Shown: positions 41,095-42,256 of the stretch, piece by piece | How positions within the stretch are numbered: position 1 is the first letter of the stretch | How the letters are laid out: the number at the start of each line of letters is the position of its first letter | Assembly: GCA_018712945.1 (NCBI GenBank) | Contig: DVFZ01000014.1 | Coordinates: 1-42,256, forward strand | DNA from: Candidatus Pullichristensenella stercorigallinarum | Lineage (GTDB): Bacteria > Bacillota > Clostridia > Christensenellales > Aristaeellaceae | Direction of reading: 5' to 3' | DNA length: 42,256 nt | Program-made: the position numbers and the translations under genes | The notes under the pieces: model-generated | The model's database searches: none | Told to the model about the DNA's origin: nothing | The model's input: the letters and a program-made list of their open reading frames with translations, nothing else

Positions 41095-42045
41095 ATGCAG
41101 TACGTGCGCCTTGAAAAAATTTCCCGCCCGGTTTCCCGCCTGCTGTTCGGCTGCGCCTATCCGGGCATGGTCGCAGGCGAAGATCAAACCGCCCTGCTCG
41201 ATCAGGCGTTCGAGGCGGGAATTACCGCCATTGATACCGCCGAGAATTACGGAAAGAGCGAGCTTATCCTCGGCGAATGGATGGCTGCGCGCAAAAACCG
41301 CGAGCAGCTTACGATTCTCACCAAGGGCTGCCATCCCTACGGCCACCCGCGCGTAACCCCTGAGGACTTGCGCCACGACTTCCACCAATCGCTGGAGCGC
41401 CTGCGCACGGACTATGTGGATGTGTATATGCTCCACCGGGACGACCCGCAAAAGGACGTCGGCCCGATCATGGAAACCTTGAACGAATTTGTGCGTGCGG
41501 GCAAAACCCTGCGCATCGGCGCTTCAAACTGGACGCTGGCGCGCGTGCGCGAGGCCAACGATTATGCGCATGCGCACGGCTTGGAACCCTTCAGCGTCAT
41601 CAGCCCCAACTACGCGCTGGCCAGGCAGGTGGGCGACCCGTGGGGCGGCTGTACGTCGCTTTCGGGCGACGAGCATGCCGCCGACCGCGCTTGGTGCGCG
41701 CGCGAGGGCATTACGGTTGTCGCCTATGCCTCTCTGGCGCACGGTTTCCTTTCCGGCAAATTCCGCAGCAGCGAGCCGGAGCGCCTTGAAGCCTCGTTGG
41801 ATGAGGGCGGACGGCGCGGATACTTCTGCCCGGAAAATCTCGAGCGCCTGCGCCGCGCTGAGCATATGGCCGCACAGAAGGGCTGTACGGTAGCGCAGAT
41901 TGCCCTGGCTTATGTACTCACCGACCCGCTGGGCATCCTCCCGGCCATCAGCGCCACGAAGCAGCGCCATTTGCAGGCCAACATCGCTGCGCTGGATATA
42001 GCTCTGACGGAAGAAGAACGCGCTTGGCTCGACCTGCGCGCCTGA
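41095..42045 (+). CDS. aldo/keto reductase
   Basis: 316-residue NADPH-dependent oxidoreductase of the AKR barrel type, unrelated in length and tail to the Fe-S enzyme at 5683-6801. Tetrad: Asp47, Tyr52 (AIDTAENYGKSE), Lys77 (ILTKG) and His114 (VYMLHRDDP). LRIGASNWTLARV and the C-terminal ISATKQRHLQANIAAL supply cofactor contacts. ATG 41095 is chosen because GGGGAG lies 6 nt before it; the in-frame ATG 41077 precedes that site. Confidence 0.9.
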   Translation: MQYVRLEKISRPVSRLLFGCAYPGMVAGEDQTALLDQAFEAGITAIDTAENYGKSELILGEWMAARKNREQLTILTKGCHPYGHPRVTPEDLRHDFHQSLERLRTDYVDVYMLHRDDPQKDVGPIMETLNEFVRAGKTLRIGASNWTLARVREANDYAHAHGLEPFSVISPNYALARQVGDPWGGCTSLSGDEHAADRAWCAREGITVVAYASLAHGFLSGKFRSSEPERLEASLDEGGRRGYFCPENLERLRRAEHMAAQKGCTVAQIALAYVLTDPLGILPAISATKQRHLQANIAALDIALTEEERAWLDLRA

Positions 42046-42078
42046 AAATACAGGAGATTTCCGCCGTTGCGGGAGAAG

Positions 42079-42255
42079 CTATACAAAAAGGAGTTTGCAG
42101 CCGCTGATGGAATACCCATCGGCGGCCAGACCATTGACAAACCCCTGCATTTGAGTGAAAATGCAGGGGATAATATATAGATACACACGCCGCAAAGAGG
42201 CCACGAGCCTCTTAATGTTTTGCACAGCCGCAGTCAGGAAGCATTGTTCCCGCAT
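42079..42255 (-). CDS. IS1182-family transposase, C-terminal fragment (right copy)
   Basis: Same frame and protein as the left-end fragment, on the minus strand, entering at the window edge and beginning at the codons [17 protein letters not shown]. It again lacks a stop within the IS and runs 15 codons into flanking DNA, ending at the TAG at 42081-42079. One substitution (Asn to Ile at the mismatch) separates the two copies. Confidence 0.75.
   Translation of the reverse strand: MREQCFLTAAVQNIKRLVASLRRVYLYIIPCIFTQMQGFVNGLAADGYSISGCKLLFV
42100..42126 (+). terminator. terminator-like hairpin abutting the right IS end
   Basis: GCCGCTGATGG (42100-42110) pairs with CCATCGGCGGC (42116-42126), one wobble. 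The U tract expected next is replaced by the IS end (CAGACC at 42127). It is the likely terminator of the aldo/keto reductase gene, interrupted by insertion. Confidence 0.65.
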
Positions 42256-42256
42256 G
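42127..42256 (-). mobile_element. IS1182-like insertion sequence, 3' end (right copy, cut by window end)
   Basis: 130 bp identical, except for one base, to the inverted complement of 120-249. The same CAGACCATTGAC outer end and the CCCCTGCATTT stem-loop are present; the mismatch shortens that stem. Confidence 0.88.

Noticed and set aside
1-42256. CRISPR arrays, tRNA or rRNA genes, phage or conjugative modules
   Set aside because: No regularly spaced repeats, tRNA cloverleaf sequences, rRNA segments, integrases or phage structural genes were recognised when reading both strands.

Overview
The window looks like chromosomal DNA from an endospore-forming member of the Clostridia (Firmicutes). 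The evidence is spoIIGA-sigE, spoIIP, a YlmC/YmxH-family sporulation gene, a Spo0A-like regulator, an FMN-riboswitch-controlled RibU, type I L-asparaginase, nrdR and strong GGAGG ribosome binding sites. Coding DNA is GC-rich with G/C-loaded third codon positions, which creates very long antisense open frames that are not genes. An uncultured gut lineage is a reasonable guess; the sequence alone does not fix the genus. No rRNA, tRNA, CRISPR array or prophage was recognised.

Both ends lie inside copies of the same IS1182-like insertion sequence, in inverted orientation (130 bp shared, one mismatch). The window is therefore probably a whole assembly contig that stops at a repeat. At both ends the IS outer end abuts the 3' foot of a terminator-like hairpin belonging to the neighbouring gene.

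Layout: (1) 0.3-2.5 kb, spoIIGA-sigE on the minus strand, divergent from a YlmC/YmxH gene. (2) 2.5-6.8 kb, nrdR, a PhoP/PhoR-type two-component system and a ferredoxin-like aldo/keto reductase. (3) 6.8-9.7 kb, Nudix protein, sirtuin, RadC with a coupled small gene, and a second Nudix protein. (4) 9.8-15.7 kb, a 2-oxoacid dehydrogenase operon in the unusual order E2-E3-E1, with E1 alpha and beta fused. (5) 15.7-19.5 kb, a gene-poor stretch, a nucleotidyltransferase, riboswitch-ribU, and rtcB behind a promoter, a small ORF and a terminator, then a small XRE regulator. (6) 19.5-22.1 kb, udk, a Spo0A-like regulator with a degenerate receiver, and spoIIP. (7) 22.3-28.1 kb, a tightly overlapping minus-strand operon trpS-folC-rsmH-tgt-rmt-rsmI. 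(8) 28.2-34.7 kb, plsX-acpP-rnc-smc-ftsY. (9) 34.8-42.1 kb, asparaginase, pfkB-ktrB-ktrA plus an unknown gene, a PrsA-like lipoprotein and an aldo/keto reductase.

The most notable items are the chromosomal homologue of the aminoglycoside-resistance 16S rRNA G1405 methyltransferases (ArmA/RmtB family) embedded in a translation/RNA-modification operon, and the Spo0A-like protein in which the phosphoacceptor aspartate is glycine. Other points of interest are the rtcB leader, the fused E1 with extra loops, a tRNA-guanine transglycosylase with an altered base pocket, and a coiled-coil/acidic insertion inside the parvulin domain of the PrsA-like protein.
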